DNA of 64,000 nucleotides from JAJDXO01 sp965213765 (GTDB lineage Bacteria > Pseudomonadota > Alphaproteobacteria > Rhodospirillales > UBA2165). The notes below the pieces were generated by a model, which worked only from the letters and a program-made list of their open reading frames with translations, searched no databases and had not been told where the DNA came from. The DNA lies in the NCBI GenBank assembly GCA_965213765.1, contig OZ243926.1, positions 2,976,001 to 3,040,000 on the forward strand, in the 5' to 3' direction. Positions 1-8,626 of this stretch are shown here, piece by piece. Position 1 is the stretch's first letter; each line of letters begins with the position of its first letter. The position numbers and the translations under genes were made by a program.

Positions 1-1
1 C

Positions 2-616
2 CGCCGGTTCCGGCCCGGGCGCCGCCGCCGCCGCGGCGACGAGTTCCGCATCGCCATGCTGGTGGTCGCCGCGACGGTCCCGGCGGTAGCCGCGGGATGG
101 GCGATCAACGAATTCAACCAGGACATCTTCCGGGGGCTCAAGGTCATCGCCTGGGCGACCGTCGGCTTCGCCATCCTTCTGTACCTGGCCGACAAGCTGA
201 GCCTGACCATCAAGCGGCTCGACCATCTGGGTTTCGCCGGTGCCCTGTTCATCGGTTTGTTCCAGGCGCTGGCGCTGATCCCCGGCACCTCGCGGGCCGG
301 CATCACCATCACGGCGGCGCGCATCCTCGGCATGGAACGGACCGAGGCGGCGCGGTTTTCCATGTTGCTGTCGATTCCGATCATCACCGCGGCAGGCTCG
401 CTCAAGGGGTGGGAACTCTATCAGACGGGCGACGTGCAGTTGACCGATACGGTATTCACGGCAATCGCCATCTCGTTCGGCTTCGCCATCATTACCATCG
501 TCGGGTTCATGGCCTGGCTCCGGCACTCCGGTTTTGCGCCGTTCGTCATTTACCGGCTGATCCTCGGCGTGTTCCTGCTCTGGGTCGCCTATGTGGCGCC
601 CGGCTTCACGTTCTAA
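2..616 (+). CDS. uppP: Undecaprenyl-diphosphatase, C-terminal part (truncated by window edge)
   Basis: Integral membrane phosphatase that recycles undecaprenyl pyrophosphate to the monophosphate carrier used for peptidoglycan and other envelope polymers. The open frame runs in from the left edge, so the N-terminal catalytic half is outside. Visible are several hydrophobic helices and the conserved active-site segment PGTSRAGITI (family form PGTSRSG), followed by GMERTEAARFSMLLSIP, both typical of the BacA/UppP family. An internal ATG at 56 exists, but the alignment-like sequence continues upstream (an Arg-rich loop then DEFRIAM), so it is not the start. It converges on the ABC gene on the other strand, with a MITE-like element between the two. 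Confidence 0.9.
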   Translation, partial: RRFRPGRRRRRGDEFRIAMLVVAATVPAVAAGWAINEFNQDIFRGLKVIAWATVGFAILLYLADKLSLTIKRLDHLGFAGALFIGLFQALALIPGTSRAGITITAARILGMERTEAARFSMLLSIPIITAAGSLKGWELYQTGDVQLTDTVFTAIAISFGFAIITIVGFMAWLRHSGFAPFVIYRLILGVFLLWVAYVAPGFTF

Positions 617-621
617 CTGAA

Positions 622-893
622 TTAACCCGCATTTCTCACCAGGGTCACGGCCTGCGTCGCGTCCAGGCGGTCGATCCGCCAGGAGCGGCCCGAAAAGCGT
701 AGCGGCGACTACGGTTGAGGGCCGCGACGCCGCGGGCGGGCGCCGGGGCGCGACCCGAAGGGCGGCGCTCTCTGGTCGACAGCGTGCGTCGCGGCGCTTG
801 CCCGATGTCACCGCATCGCGCGGCGCGCCTCTCCTGCTCCGCCGACCAGACAGCGCCGCGCAGACCATGACCCTGGTGAGAAATGCGGGTTAA
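622..893. mobile_element. MITE-like element with 26-bp perfect terminal inverted repeats
   Basis: The 26 bases at 622-647 (starting TTAACCCGCATTTCTCACC) are repeated in exact reverse complement at 868-893, and the match continues imperfectly for about 10 more bases. The 272-bp interior is extremely GC-rich and has no convincing reading frame. Both ends carry TTAA, which could be the target duplication with the element proper starting at CCCGCATTTC. The rightmost TTAA supplies the TAA stop of the yejF-like gene (890-892). It looks like a non-autonomous derivative of an insertion sequence; which transposase family moves it is not shown in this window. Confidence 0.72.
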
Positions 894-2518
894 CCCCGAA
901 CCACGCCCGTCTCGTCGGCGACCAGTTCGAACGCCGCGGCCATCAGCGCCTTGGTGTAGGGCTCTTGGGGGTTGTCGATGACGTCTTCGGCGGGGCCGTG
1001 TTCGACCACCACGCCGTCGCGGATGACGATGACGTCGTGGGACAGCGCGCGCACCACTTTCAGATCGTGGCTGATGAATATGTAGGAGAGCCCGTGCTTC
1101 ACCTGCAGTCCGCGCAACAGCTCGACGATCTGCGACTGGACGCTCATATCGAGGGCCGAAGTGGGTTCGTCCAGGACGATCACCCTGGGTCGCAGCACCA
1201 GCGCCCGGGCGACGGCGATCCGCTGGCGCTGGCCGCCGGAAAATTCGTGAGGGTAGCGGTCCATGGTGTCGGGATCCAAGTCGACCTCGCGGAGCGCGTC
1301 AGCAACCATTGCACGGCGCTCGTCATAGGTTTCGCCGATCTCCTGCACCAGCAGGCCTTCCTCGATCACCTGGAAGACCGACATGCGGGGGCTCATGGAG
1401 CCGACCGGGTCCTGGAAAACGATCTGCATGTCCCGGCGCAGCGGGCGTAACTCCTTGTAACCGAGGCCCTGGATGGTCCGGCCGTCGAGTTGGACATCGC
1501 CGTCGCTTTTTTCGAGCCGCAGCAGCGCCCGGCCGAGGGTCGACTTGCCGGAGCCGGATTCGCCGACCACGCCCAGCGTGTGCCCCTCGCGGAGTTCGAC
1601 GGTGATGCCGTCCACCGCCTTCACATGGCCGACGGTGCGCCGGATGACCCCCTTTTTGATCGGGAACCAGACCTTGATGTTGTCGGCGGTCAGCAGCGGC
1701 TTGGAGTTGGGGTCCGCCGGATCGGGCCGGCCCTTGGGTTCGCTGTCCAGAAGGTGGCGGGTGTAGGCATGTTCCGGATTGGCATAAATTTTCTTCGTCT
1801 CTCCGGTCTCGACCACCTCGCCCTGGTTCATCACGTAGGTACGGTCGGATAACGCTTCAACGATGCCGAGATCATGGGTGATCAGCAGCATCGCCATGTT
1901 GAGCTCCCGGGTGAGGCTCTTCATCAGCTTCAGAACCTGGGCCTGGACCGTGACGTCGAGGGCCGTTGTCGGCTCGTCGGCGATCAGCAATTTTGGCTCG
2001 TTGGCGAGCGCCATGGCGATCATGATGCGCTGCTGCTGGCCGCCGGAAAACTCGTGGGGCAGGGAGTGCATGCGCCCGACCGCGCCCTCCAACCCGACCA
2101 GGCTCAGGAGTTCTCTGGTCCGCGCCTCGACCTTTTCGTCGCCGATGCTTTGATGGAGGCGGATGATCTCGCCGATTTGCTTGGCGATGGAATGAAGCGG
2201 GTTGAGGGAGTTAAGGGGCTCCTGGAAAATCATCGAAATGTTGTTGCCCCGGACGCTGCGGATCTCCCGTTCGTCACCGCGCATCAGATCGTAGCCGTCG
2301 AAGATGATCTCACCGGACGGGTGCCAGGCGACGGGGTAAGGGAGCAGCTTGAGGACCGACAGCGCGGTGACCGACTTGCCGGAGCCGGATTCGCCCACCA
2401 GTCCGATGGTCTCGCCCGGATGGATATCGATGGAGACATTCTTGACCGCCCGCACCTCGCGCTCATCGCGGCCGAAGCTTACCGACAGATCCTGGATATG
2501 GAGGAGGGGCTCGCTCAT
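890..2518 (-). CDS. yejF: Peptide ABC transporter ATPase, two fused nucleotide-binding domains (YejF type)
   Basis: Cytoplasmic motor of a YejABEF-type importer for oligopeptides (in enterobacteria also microcin C). The 542-residue protein contains two complete ABC ATPase domains. In the first, Walker A GESGSGKS is at 42-49 and the FSGGQQQR signature near 157. The second has another GESGSGKS near residue 320 and EFSGGQRQRIAVARAL followed by VIVLDEPTSALD. Such fusion is characteristic of YejF and GsiA-like proteins. Last gene of a leftward operon yejA-(small orf)-aldehyde dehydrogenase-yejB-yejE-yejF, with a 15-bp gap to yejE. Its TAA stop lies inside the right end of the MITE-like element. 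Confidence 0.92.
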   Translation of the reverse strand: MSEPLLHIQDLSVSFGRDEREVRAVKNVSIDIHPGETIGLVGESGSGKSVTALSVLKLLPYPVAWHPSGEIIFDGYDLMRGDEREIRSVRGNNISMIFQEPLNSLNPLHSIAKQIGEIIRLHQSIGDEKVEARTRELLSLVGLEGAVGRMHSLPHEFSGGQQQRIMIAMALANEPKLLIADEPTTALDVTVQAQVLKLMKSLTRELNMAMLLITHDLGIVEALSDRTYVMNQGEVVETGETKKIYANPEHAYTRHLLDSEPKGRPDPADPNSKPLLTADNIKVWFPIKKGVIRRTVGHVKAVDGITVELREGHTLGVVGESGSGKSTLGRALLRLEKSDGDVQLDGRTIQGLGYKELRPLRRDMQIVFQDPVGSMSPRMSVFQVIEEGLLVQEIGETYDERRAMVADALREVDLDPDTMDRYPHEFSGGQRQRIAVARALVLRPRVIVLDEPTSALDMSVQSQIVELLRGLQVKHGLSYIFISHDLKVVRALSHDVIVIRDGVVVEHGPAEDVIDNPQEPYTKALMAAAFELVADETGVVRG

Positions 2519-2533
2519 CGGATTTGCTCTCCC

Positions 2534-3586
2534 CTAGGCCCTGAACGTCTTGCGGGGGTCGAAGGCGTCGCGAACCGCCTCGCCGATGAAAATCAACAGG
2601 CTCAGCATCACCGCCAGGATGAGGAACGCCGAAATGCCGAGCCACGGCGCCTGCAGGTTGGCCTTGCCCTGGTTCAACAACTCGCCCAGGGACGGTGAGC
2701 CCGGCGGTAATCCAAAGCCCAGGAAGTCGAGGGCCGTGAGGCTGGTGATGGAGCCGGTGAGGATGAAAGGCATCAATGTCACCGTGGCGACCATGGCGTT
2801 GGGCAGGATGTGCTTGAACATGATCTTGCGGTCGGAGACGCCTAATGCCCGGGCGGCCATCACATAGGTATAGTTGCGGCCGCGGAGGAACTCGGCGCGG
2901 ACCACGCCCACCAGCCCCATCCAACTGAACAGCAGCAGGAAGATCATCAAGATCCAGAAATTGGGCTCGATGAAGCTCGCCAGGATGATCAGCATGAAGA
3001 GCTGAGGCATGCTCGACCAGATTTCCATGAAGCGCTGGAACAATAGGTCGGTCCAGCCGCCGGAGTAGCCTTGCCAGGCGCCCGCGGCGATCCCCACCAT
3101 GGAGGAGACGACCGTGAGGACGAGCCCGAACAGCACTGAAATTCGGAAGCCGTAGATCAGCCGGGCCACCACGTCCCGGCCCTGATCGTCGGTGCCGAGC
3201 CAGTTCCGCAATGTCGGCGGAGAGGGCGCGGGCCGAGGCAGGTCGAAGACGATGGTGTCGAAGGAATAGGGAATCAGCGGCCAGAGAATCCAGCCCTTTT
3301 CCTCGATCAGCTCCTGGACCTCGGGGTCCGCATATTCGGCCTCGGTCTCGAAGTCGCCGCCGAAAGCGGTTTCGGCGTAGGCGACGAAGACCGGCGTATA
3401 GAACGCGCCGTCGTAGCGGACCAGCAGCGGCTTGTCGTTGGCCAGAAATTCCGCGAACAGCGTGACGAAGAAGACGGCGATGAAGATCCATAGGGACCAG
3501 TAGCCGCGCCGGTTGGCCTTGAAATTCTCGATCCGCCGCGCATTCAGCGGCGTAATCCGTATACCATGCAGGCGCTCTTCCTCCAT
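2534..3586 (-). CDS. yejE: Peptide ABC transporter permease (YejE type)
   Basis: Inner-membrane permease of the Yej-type peptide importer, 350 residues, of the DppC/OppC class. After a cytoplasmic N-terminus a first helix is followed by a periplasmic stretch of roughly 100 residues, then the core membrane domain beginning at about NWLGTDDQGRDVVARLIYG, the hallmark of DppC-class permeases. The EAA-loop region reads RAEFLRGRNYTYVMAARALG. Long periplasmic loop and length are typical of YejE. Its ATG at 3586 directly abuts the TAG stop of yejB (3587-3589), implying translational coupling. Confidence 0.92.
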   Translation of the reverse strand: MEEERLHGIRITPLNARRIENFKANRRGYWSLWIFIAVFFVTLFAEFLANDKPLLVRYDGAFYTPVFVAYAETAFGGDFETEAEYADPEVQELIEEKGWILWPLIPYSFDTIVFDLPRPAPSPPTLRNWLGTDDQGRDVVARLIYGFRISVLFGLVLTVVSSMVGIAAGAWQGYSGGWTDLLFQRFMEIWSSMPQLFMLIILASFIEPNFWILMIFLLLFSWMGLVGVVRAEFLRGRNYTYVMAARALGVSDRKIMFKHILPNAMVATVTLMPFILTGSITSLTALDFLGFGLPPGSPSLGELLNQGKANLQAPWLGISAFLILAVMLSLLIFIGEAVRDAFDPRKTFRA

Positions 3587-4708
3587 CTAGACCTCCTGCG
3601 CCTCGAAGTCGATTCGCGGATCGACCACGTGGTAGGCAAGGTCGCCGATGATCCCCATGATCAGGCCCAGCAAGGTGAACATGTAGAGGGTGCCGAAAAC
3701 GATCGGATAATCCCGGTTGATGGCCGCCTCGAATCCGAGGAGCCCGATCCCGTCGAGGGAGAAGATAATCTCCGTCAAAAGCGAGCCGGTGAAGAAGATG
3801 GAGATGAAGGCCGACGGGAAGCCGGCGATGATCAGCAACATACCGTTCCGGAACACGTGGCCGTAGAGCACCTTGTGCTCCGTAAGCCCCTTGGACCGCG
3901 CCGTCTGGACGTACTGTTTATTGATCTCGTCCAGAAACGAATTCTTGGTCAGCATGGTCAGAACGGCGAACGAGCCGATGACCATGGAGGTGATGGGCAG
4001 CGCCATGTGCCAGAAGTAGTCCAAGACCTTGCCGACCGGACTGAGCTCATCCCAGTTGGGCGATACGATGCCGCGCAAGGGGAAGATGTCGAAATAGCTG
4101 CCGCCGGCGAACAGCACCACCAGAAGAATGGCGAACAGGAAGCCGGGAATCGCGGTGCCGATGATGATCACCGCACTGGTCCAAAGATCGAAGTTGGATC
4201 CGTCGCGCACCGCCTTGCGAACGCCGAGCGGAATGGAAATCAAATAGGTGAGGAGGGTGGTCCATAGGCCAAGCGAGATGGAGACCGGCAATTTCTCGAT
4301 CAGCAATTCGATCACGGTCTTGTCGCGGAAGAAACTCTCGCCGAAGTCGAAGCGGAGATAGTTCTTCAGCATGATCCAGAAGCGCTCGTGTGCCGGCTTG
4401 TCGAACCCGTAGAGCTGCTCGATCTCGGCGATCAGCTCGGGATCGAGGCCGCGGGCGCCCCGGTATTTGCTGGCGCTGCCGCCTTGACTGCTGACCTGTT
4501 GCCCGCCCTGGTCGCCGCCGCCGACGGTTTCGCCCTGAGAGGTGCCGCTGACCCTCGCCGTTGCGTCCACCGCCGTCCCTTGCAGTTGGGCGATGGTTTG
4601 CTCCACCGGCCCACCGGGGGCGAACTGCACAAAGACGAAGTTCAGCAGGATGATGACCAACAGCGTCGGGATGACGAACAGCAGCCGGCGGATGATGTAA
4701 GCGAACAT
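3587..4708 (-). CDS. yejB: Peptide ABC transporter permease (YejB type)
   Basis: Partner permease of YejE, DppB/OppB class, 373 residues. It opens with the classic N-terminal helix (YIIRRLLFVIPTLLVIILLNFVFVQ, split here into its Arg-Arg start and hydrophobic core) and PGGPVE. Residues about 45-85 form a low-complexity Gly/Ser/Gln-rich linker before the conserved YGFDKPAHERFWIML segment; YejB-type permeases carry extra sequence at this position, but this one is unusually Gly-rich. The permease domain with RSKGLTEHKVLYGHVFRNGM follows. Starts 22 bp downstream of the aldehyde dehydrogenase stop and abuts yejE. Confidence 0.92.
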   Translation of the reverse strand: MFAYIIRRLLFVIPTLLVIILLNFVFVQFAPGGPVEQTIAQLQGTAVDATARVSGTSQGETVGGGDQGGQQVSSQGGSASKYRGARGLDPELIAEIEQLYGFDKPAHERFWIMLKNYLRFDFGESFFRDKTVIELLIEKLPVSISLGLWTTLLTYLISIPLGVRKAVRDGSNFDLWTSAVIIIGTAIPGFLFAILLVVLFAGGSYFDIFPLRGIVSPNWDELSPVGKVLDYFWHMALPITSMVIGSFAVLTMLTKNSFLDEINKQYVQTARSKGLTEHKVLYGHVFRNGMLLIIAGFPSAFISIFFTGSLLTEIIFSLDGIGLLGFEAAINRDYPIVFGTLYMFTLLGLIMGIIGDLAYHVVDPRIDFEAQEV

Positions 4709-4729
4709 GTCGTCGGGCGGCCTTTCCCT

Positions 4730-6295
4730 CTATAGCGCGACCTCGGCGCCGGCGCCCGCCAATGCTTCCAACCGGTCGAGGCGACCCTGCACGGCGGTCC
4801 GTTGATGATAAAACCGCAAGCCGCGTATGCCGCCCAATTCTTCGCCGCCGCCGGCACGACCGGGTCCGCCGTGAGTGCACATGGGCATAACGATGCCGTG
4901 TCCGGTCTGGCTCTCGGCGACCTGCTCGTCGACCACCAGGACCCTGCCATGATCGGCGGCGATGCCCAGCGCCGCGGCATTGGCGAATTCGTCATCGGCG
5001 GTGAACACCGACGCGGCCAGCGACCCGCCGCCCCGGGAGGCGAGCTCGACGGCGTCCTCGGTGGTCTCATAGGGCATCACCGTGCAGGCGGGGCCAAACA
5101 CCTCCACCTCGTGGACCGCCTTGGCGCCCTTGGGGTCCGCGCATTTGAGGAGCGTTGGCGGCACGAATGACGAGATTTCGGGGTCGGCATCGATGAGCTC
5201 GAAACCGTCGCCGCCGGTGATTACGTCCGCTTCCTTAGCCAATTGGGCAATTCCGTCCAGAGCGGATCGCTGCTGCGCCTTGTTGACCAACGGACCCATA
5301 CGGACGGTCTCGTTGCGGGGATCGCCGGTCACTGTCTTGGCGAGCCGGGCTTCCAGGGCGCCGGCAACCTCATCGAGGATGCCCGCAGGCACGAAGGCGC
5401 GGCGGATGGCGGTGCATTTCTGACCCGCCTTGACGGTCATCTCCCGGGACACTTCCTTGACGAACAGGTCGAACTCGGCGGCTCCCGGTTGGGCATCCGG
5501 GCCCAGCAGGCTCATGTTCAGGCTGTCGGCTTCGGCGTTAAACCGGACCGAGCTCGCAATGACGTTGGCGTTGCCCCTGAGCATGTTGGCGGTGTCCGCC
5601 GAGCCGGTGAAGGCGACCGCGTCCCGGCCGGTGACGTGATCCATCAGATCACGCCCGCCCCCGCAGATCAGGCTGATGGCGCCGTCCGGCACGATGCCCG
5701 CCTCGATGACGTCCTTGATCATTTCGTAGGACAGCAGGCAGGTGGCGGTGGCCGGTTTGGCGACAAACGGCACGCCGGCGAGCAAGCTGACCGCGGCTTT
5801 TTCCCACAGCCCCCAGGAGGGGAAGTTGAACGCATTGATATGAATGCCGGCGCCTTTCAGCGGTACCCAGATGTGCATCCCTTGGAAGGACTCGTCCTTG
5901 GCCATGCGTTCAAACCCGGAGTCCCGGAGATAACTTGCGTCGCCCAGTTTTGCGGAGAGGCGCGCATAAAAGAATAAGGTGCCCGTGCCGCCGTCGATAT
6001 CGATGGCCGCATCGATCTTGGTATTGCCCGAATTTCGGAGCGCAATGTCGGCGTACTTGTCCCGGTTGGCGGTGAGGGTTTCGTTGATCTTGCCCAGCAT
6101 TTCGCCCCGCCCGGCGTAGGTCATGGCGCGGAGCGCGGGACCGCCGACACTGCGCGCGTGATCCAGGGCCCTGCCGAGATCGACGCCGTCCGATGTGGCG
6201 CGGGCGATTTCCTCGCCGGAGACGGGATCGGCCAGAGGCGTTCCCTCGCCGTTACCGTCCACCCACTCGCCGTGGACATAGTTCTGAATTTTCAC
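4730..6295 (-). CDS. PaaZ/BoxD-type semialdehyde dehydrogenase without hydratase domain
   Basis: NAD(P)-dependent aldehyde dehydrogenase superfamily, 521 residues. Features match the ALDH half of PaaZ (phenylacetate ring-opening, 3-oxo-5,6-dehydrosuberyl-CoA semialdehyde dehydrogenase) and the stand-alone BoxD of the benzoyl-CoA epoxide pathway: HINAFNFPSWGLWEKAA, AFTGSADTA, RFNAEADSLN and the catalytic-Cys segment KAGQKCTAIRRAFVP. The C-terminal MaoC hydratase domain of PaaZ is absent. I chose the GTG at 6293-6295, 6 bp after AGGGAG and giving the family N-terminus VKIQNYVHGEW; an in-frame ATG at 6388 would add 31 atypical residues. Its position inside a peptide-transporter operon is odd; no other paa or box gene is visible. 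Substrate is therefore uncertain. Confidence 0.85.
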   Translation of the reverse strand: MKIQNYVHGEWVDGNGEGTPLADPVSGEEIARATSDGVDLGRALDHARSVGGPALRAMTYAGRGEMLGKINETLTANRDKYADIALRNSGNTKIDAAIDIDGGTGTLFFYARLSAKLGDASYLRDSGFERMAKDESFQGMHIWVPLKGAGIHINAFNFPSWGLWEKAAVSLLAGVPFVAKPATATCLLSYEMIKDVIEAGIVPDGAISLICGGGRDLMDHVTGRDAVAFTGSADTANMLRGNANVIASSVRFNAEADSLNMSLLGPDAQPGAAEFDLFVKEVSREMTVKAGQKCTAIRRAFVPAGILDEVAGALEARLAKTVTGDPRNETVRMGPLVNKAQQRSALDGIAQLAKEADVITGGDGFELIDADPEISSFVPPTLLKCADPKGAKAVHEVEVFGPACTVMPYETTEDAVELASRGGGSLAASVFTADDEFANAAALGIAADHGRVLVVDEQVAESQTGHGIVMPMCTHGGPGRAGGGEELGGIRGLRFYHQRTAVQGRLDRLEALAGAGAEVAL

Positions 6296-6384
6296 CGCTT
6301 TCTCCCTCGACACGGTCGTTCCCTTCGAGAACGCATTATGACCGCTGGGGCAGGCTTGAAAAGAGTGGCGCGTGGCCCCGCGGC

Positions 6385-6579
6385 TCAATCTTTCGCGACG
6401 ATCCTTCCGTCGGCCGGGTGAACCAGGGTATCCGCCATGTCGGTCAAAGCGTTCTGATCGATCGCCGTCGTGTCCGTGCCTTCCAGGGGGACGACGGGCC
6501 TACCGCCGGTGAACCGCCGGCCTGTGCCTGCAATTGCGGCGACGACAATGGCAACAACGGTCCCCGGGCGGACAGACAT
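6385..6579 (-). CDS. Small hypothetical protein, possible N-terminal membrane segment
   Basis: A 64-residue reading frame in the gap between the yejA-like gene and the aldehyde dehydrogenase, same strand. ATG at 6579 is preceded at about 9 bp by GAGGAG. The N-terminus (VVAIVVAAIAG) is hydrophobic and could be a signal or anchor; the remainder is polar with an acidic C-terminus. No family is recognised. Codon use is compatible with the neighbours. It may be a genuine small operon member or a chance frame. Confidence 0.4.
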   Translation of the reverse strand: MSVRPGTVVAIVVAAIAGTGRRFTGGRPVVPLEGTDTTAIDQNALTDMADTLVHPADGRIVAKD

Positions 6580-6684
6580 GCCCGTGGCTCCTCGGATTAG
6601 CGATGGTTGAACAGCGCCGGCGCCGGCTCATCCGTTGGAGATACGAATGATGCGGATCAGGTCCCGCTCAATCATCCGGGAAGG

Positions 6685-8520
6685 CTATTTCCCGCTGGCT
6701 AGATTTTTCCGCTCGTTGAGGGCCGCCTGCTTCTTGGCATCCACCCACCAACCGTCGAACCCGAGGCCGTATCGAGGGGTCGTTTCGGGCCGGCCGAACT
6801 TGTCCCAATGGGCGACCCGGAACGTACGAATATGCCACTGAGGGATCACGTAGTGGCCCCAGGACAGCACCCGATCAAGGGCACGGGTCCGGGTGATGAG
6901 GCTCTCCCGGTCGGGGGCGGAGATCACCAACTCGATGAGCTTGTCCACCGCCGGGTTCTTGATGCCGATGACATTGCGGCTGCCCGGCCGGTCGGCGGAG
7001 TCGCTGCCCCAGAAATCCCGCTGTTCGTTGCCGGGAGACAGGGACTGGCCGAAGGAGGACACGATCATGTCGAAGTCCTTCTCGTCGGTCCGTTTCTGGT
7101 ATTGGGAGGTGTCGACGGTGCGGACCCGGATACTCATGCCGAGCCGCTCTAGATTTTTCTTGAACGGCAGCGCGATCCGCTCAAAGGCCGGCGAGACCAA
7201 TAGGATTTCAAACTCAAACGGCTGGCCCCGCGCGTTGACCAGTTCCTTGTTCTGGATCGTCCAGCCGGCCTCCTGGAGCAAATTCCGCGCTGTCCTCAGG
7301 TTGGAGCGGATGCGGCCGTCGCCATTGGTCACGGGGACGGAGTAGGCCTCGGTGAATACCTCGTCGGGGATTTGGCCGCGGAGCGGTTCGAGGATTTTCA
7401 GCTCTTCCGGTGACGGCAGCTTGCTCGCGGCAAGCTCCGAGTTAGAAAAGAAGCTCGTGGTCCGCGCATATTGGCCAAAAAATAGGTTCTTGTTGGTCCA
7501 TTCGAAGTCGAAGGCGTAGGCCATGGCCCGCCGGACCCGCCGGTCCTTGAAGATGTCCTTTCGGGTATTGAAAACGAAGGCCTGCATGCCGGTCGGCAGT
7601 TCGTGGCGGATATCCTGTTTGAGGTAGAGCTTTCGCTCGAATGCCGGCGACTCATAGCCCGTCGCCCAGACCTTGGCGGTGTTCTCGACCCGGAAGTCGT
7701 ACTCGCCCGATTTGAACGCTTCGAGGGCCACCGTGGCATCCCGGTAGTAGTCGTAGCGCATTTCATCGAAGTTGTTCCTGCCCCGCTTGATCGGCAGATC
7801 GCGGGCCCAGTAGTCCTTTACCCGCTCGTAGGTCACCGAGCGGCCGGGCTCGAAGCTTTTGATTTTGTACGGGCCGGTACCGGGGATGGGCTCCAGAATG
7901 GTGCTGGTGAAGTCCCGGCCCTCGAAGAAATGCTTCGGCAGGATGGGGAGTTGCCCGACGATCAGCGGCAGTTCCCGGTTTTCCCCGGCGGAGAAAGTAA
8001 ACTTGACCTTGCGGGGGCCAACCTTCTCGGCGGTGGCGACGTTGCCATAATAGAACCGGAAAAAGGGCCGGCCCTGCGTTTTAAGGGCATTCAAGCTGAA
8101 CAGCACGTCGTCGACGGTCACCGGTTTGCCGTCATGCCAACGGGCATTGTCCCGAATGGTAAACGCGACCCAGGACCGGTCTTCCGGCATCTCGACGGAC
8201 CCGGCCAAGAGCCCGTATTCGGTGAAGGCCTCATCCTGGGTGCCGGTCAGCAGGCCTTCGAAGACCGATCCGGCGCCCGCCGCCGGGACGCCCCTGAGGG
8301 TGAATGGGTTGAAGGTGTCGAAGGTGCCGATGGCCGACAGCCGGACGCTGCCGCCCTTGGGCGCATTTGGATTTACATAGTCGAGATGCTTGAAATCCGG
8401 GCCGTATTTGGGACTGCCGTGCATGGCGATGCCGTGGACGGGCTTTACGTCCTGGGCAACGGAAGCGAGGGGCAGGGCGGCGGCAGTGAGGGCGGCGGCG
8501 GCAAACAATGTGCGGCGCAT
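6685..8520 (-). CDS. yejA: Periplasmic oligopeptide-binding protein (YejA type)
   Basis: Extracellular solute-binding protein family 5, delivering peptides to the YejBEF importer. The frame is open upstream, but ATG at 8520 gives a clean signal peptide (MRRTLFAAAALTAAALPLASVAQ, with cleavage likely after the final Ala) and is preceded by GGGAGAG. The mature part shows the family pattern GIAMHGSPKYG, LDYVNPNAPKGG, FDTFNPFTLRG near the start, and WHDGKPVTVDDVLFSLNALK. At 611 residues it is the size expected for YejA. First gene of the leftward operon; other members follow downstream to 890. Confidence 0.9.
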   Translation of the reverse strand: MRRTLFAAAALTAAALPLASVAQDVKPVHGIAMHGSPKYGPDFKHLDYVNPNAPKGGSVRLSAIGTFDTFNPFTLRGVPAAGAGSVFEGLLTGTQDEAFTEYGLLAGSVEMPEDRSWVAFTIRDNARWHDGKPVTVDDVLFSLNALKTQGRPFFRFYYGNVATAEKVGPRKVKFTFSAGENRELPLIVGQLPILPKHFFEGRDFTSTILEPIPGTGPYKIKSFEPGRSVTYERVKDYWARDLPIKRGRNNFDEMRYDYYRDATVALEAFKSGEYDFRVENTAKVWATGYESPAFERKLYLKQDIRHELPTGMQAFVFNTRKDIFKDRRVRRAMAYAFDFEWTNKNLFFGQYARTTSFFSNSELAASKLPSPEELKILEPLRGQIPDEVFTEAYSVPVTNGDGRIRSNLRTARNLLQEAGWTIQNKELVNARGQPFEFEILLVSPAFERIALPFKKNLERLGMSIRVRTVDTSQYQKRTDEKDFDMIVSSFGQSLSPGNEQRDFWGSDSADRPGSRNVIGIKNPAVDKLIELVISAPDRESLITRTRALDRVLSWGHYVIPQWHIRTFRVAHWDKFGRPETTPRYGLGFDGWWVDAKKQAALNERKNLASGK

Positions 8521-8626
8521 GATGGTCTCTCCCGGATGCACGTTCTTGGAGTTCAATTTGTCCCTTAACCGGCGAATCGGCAAGGGATTCGGGTCGATTT
8601 CAGGCGAACGCTCACCGGGAGTTGAG

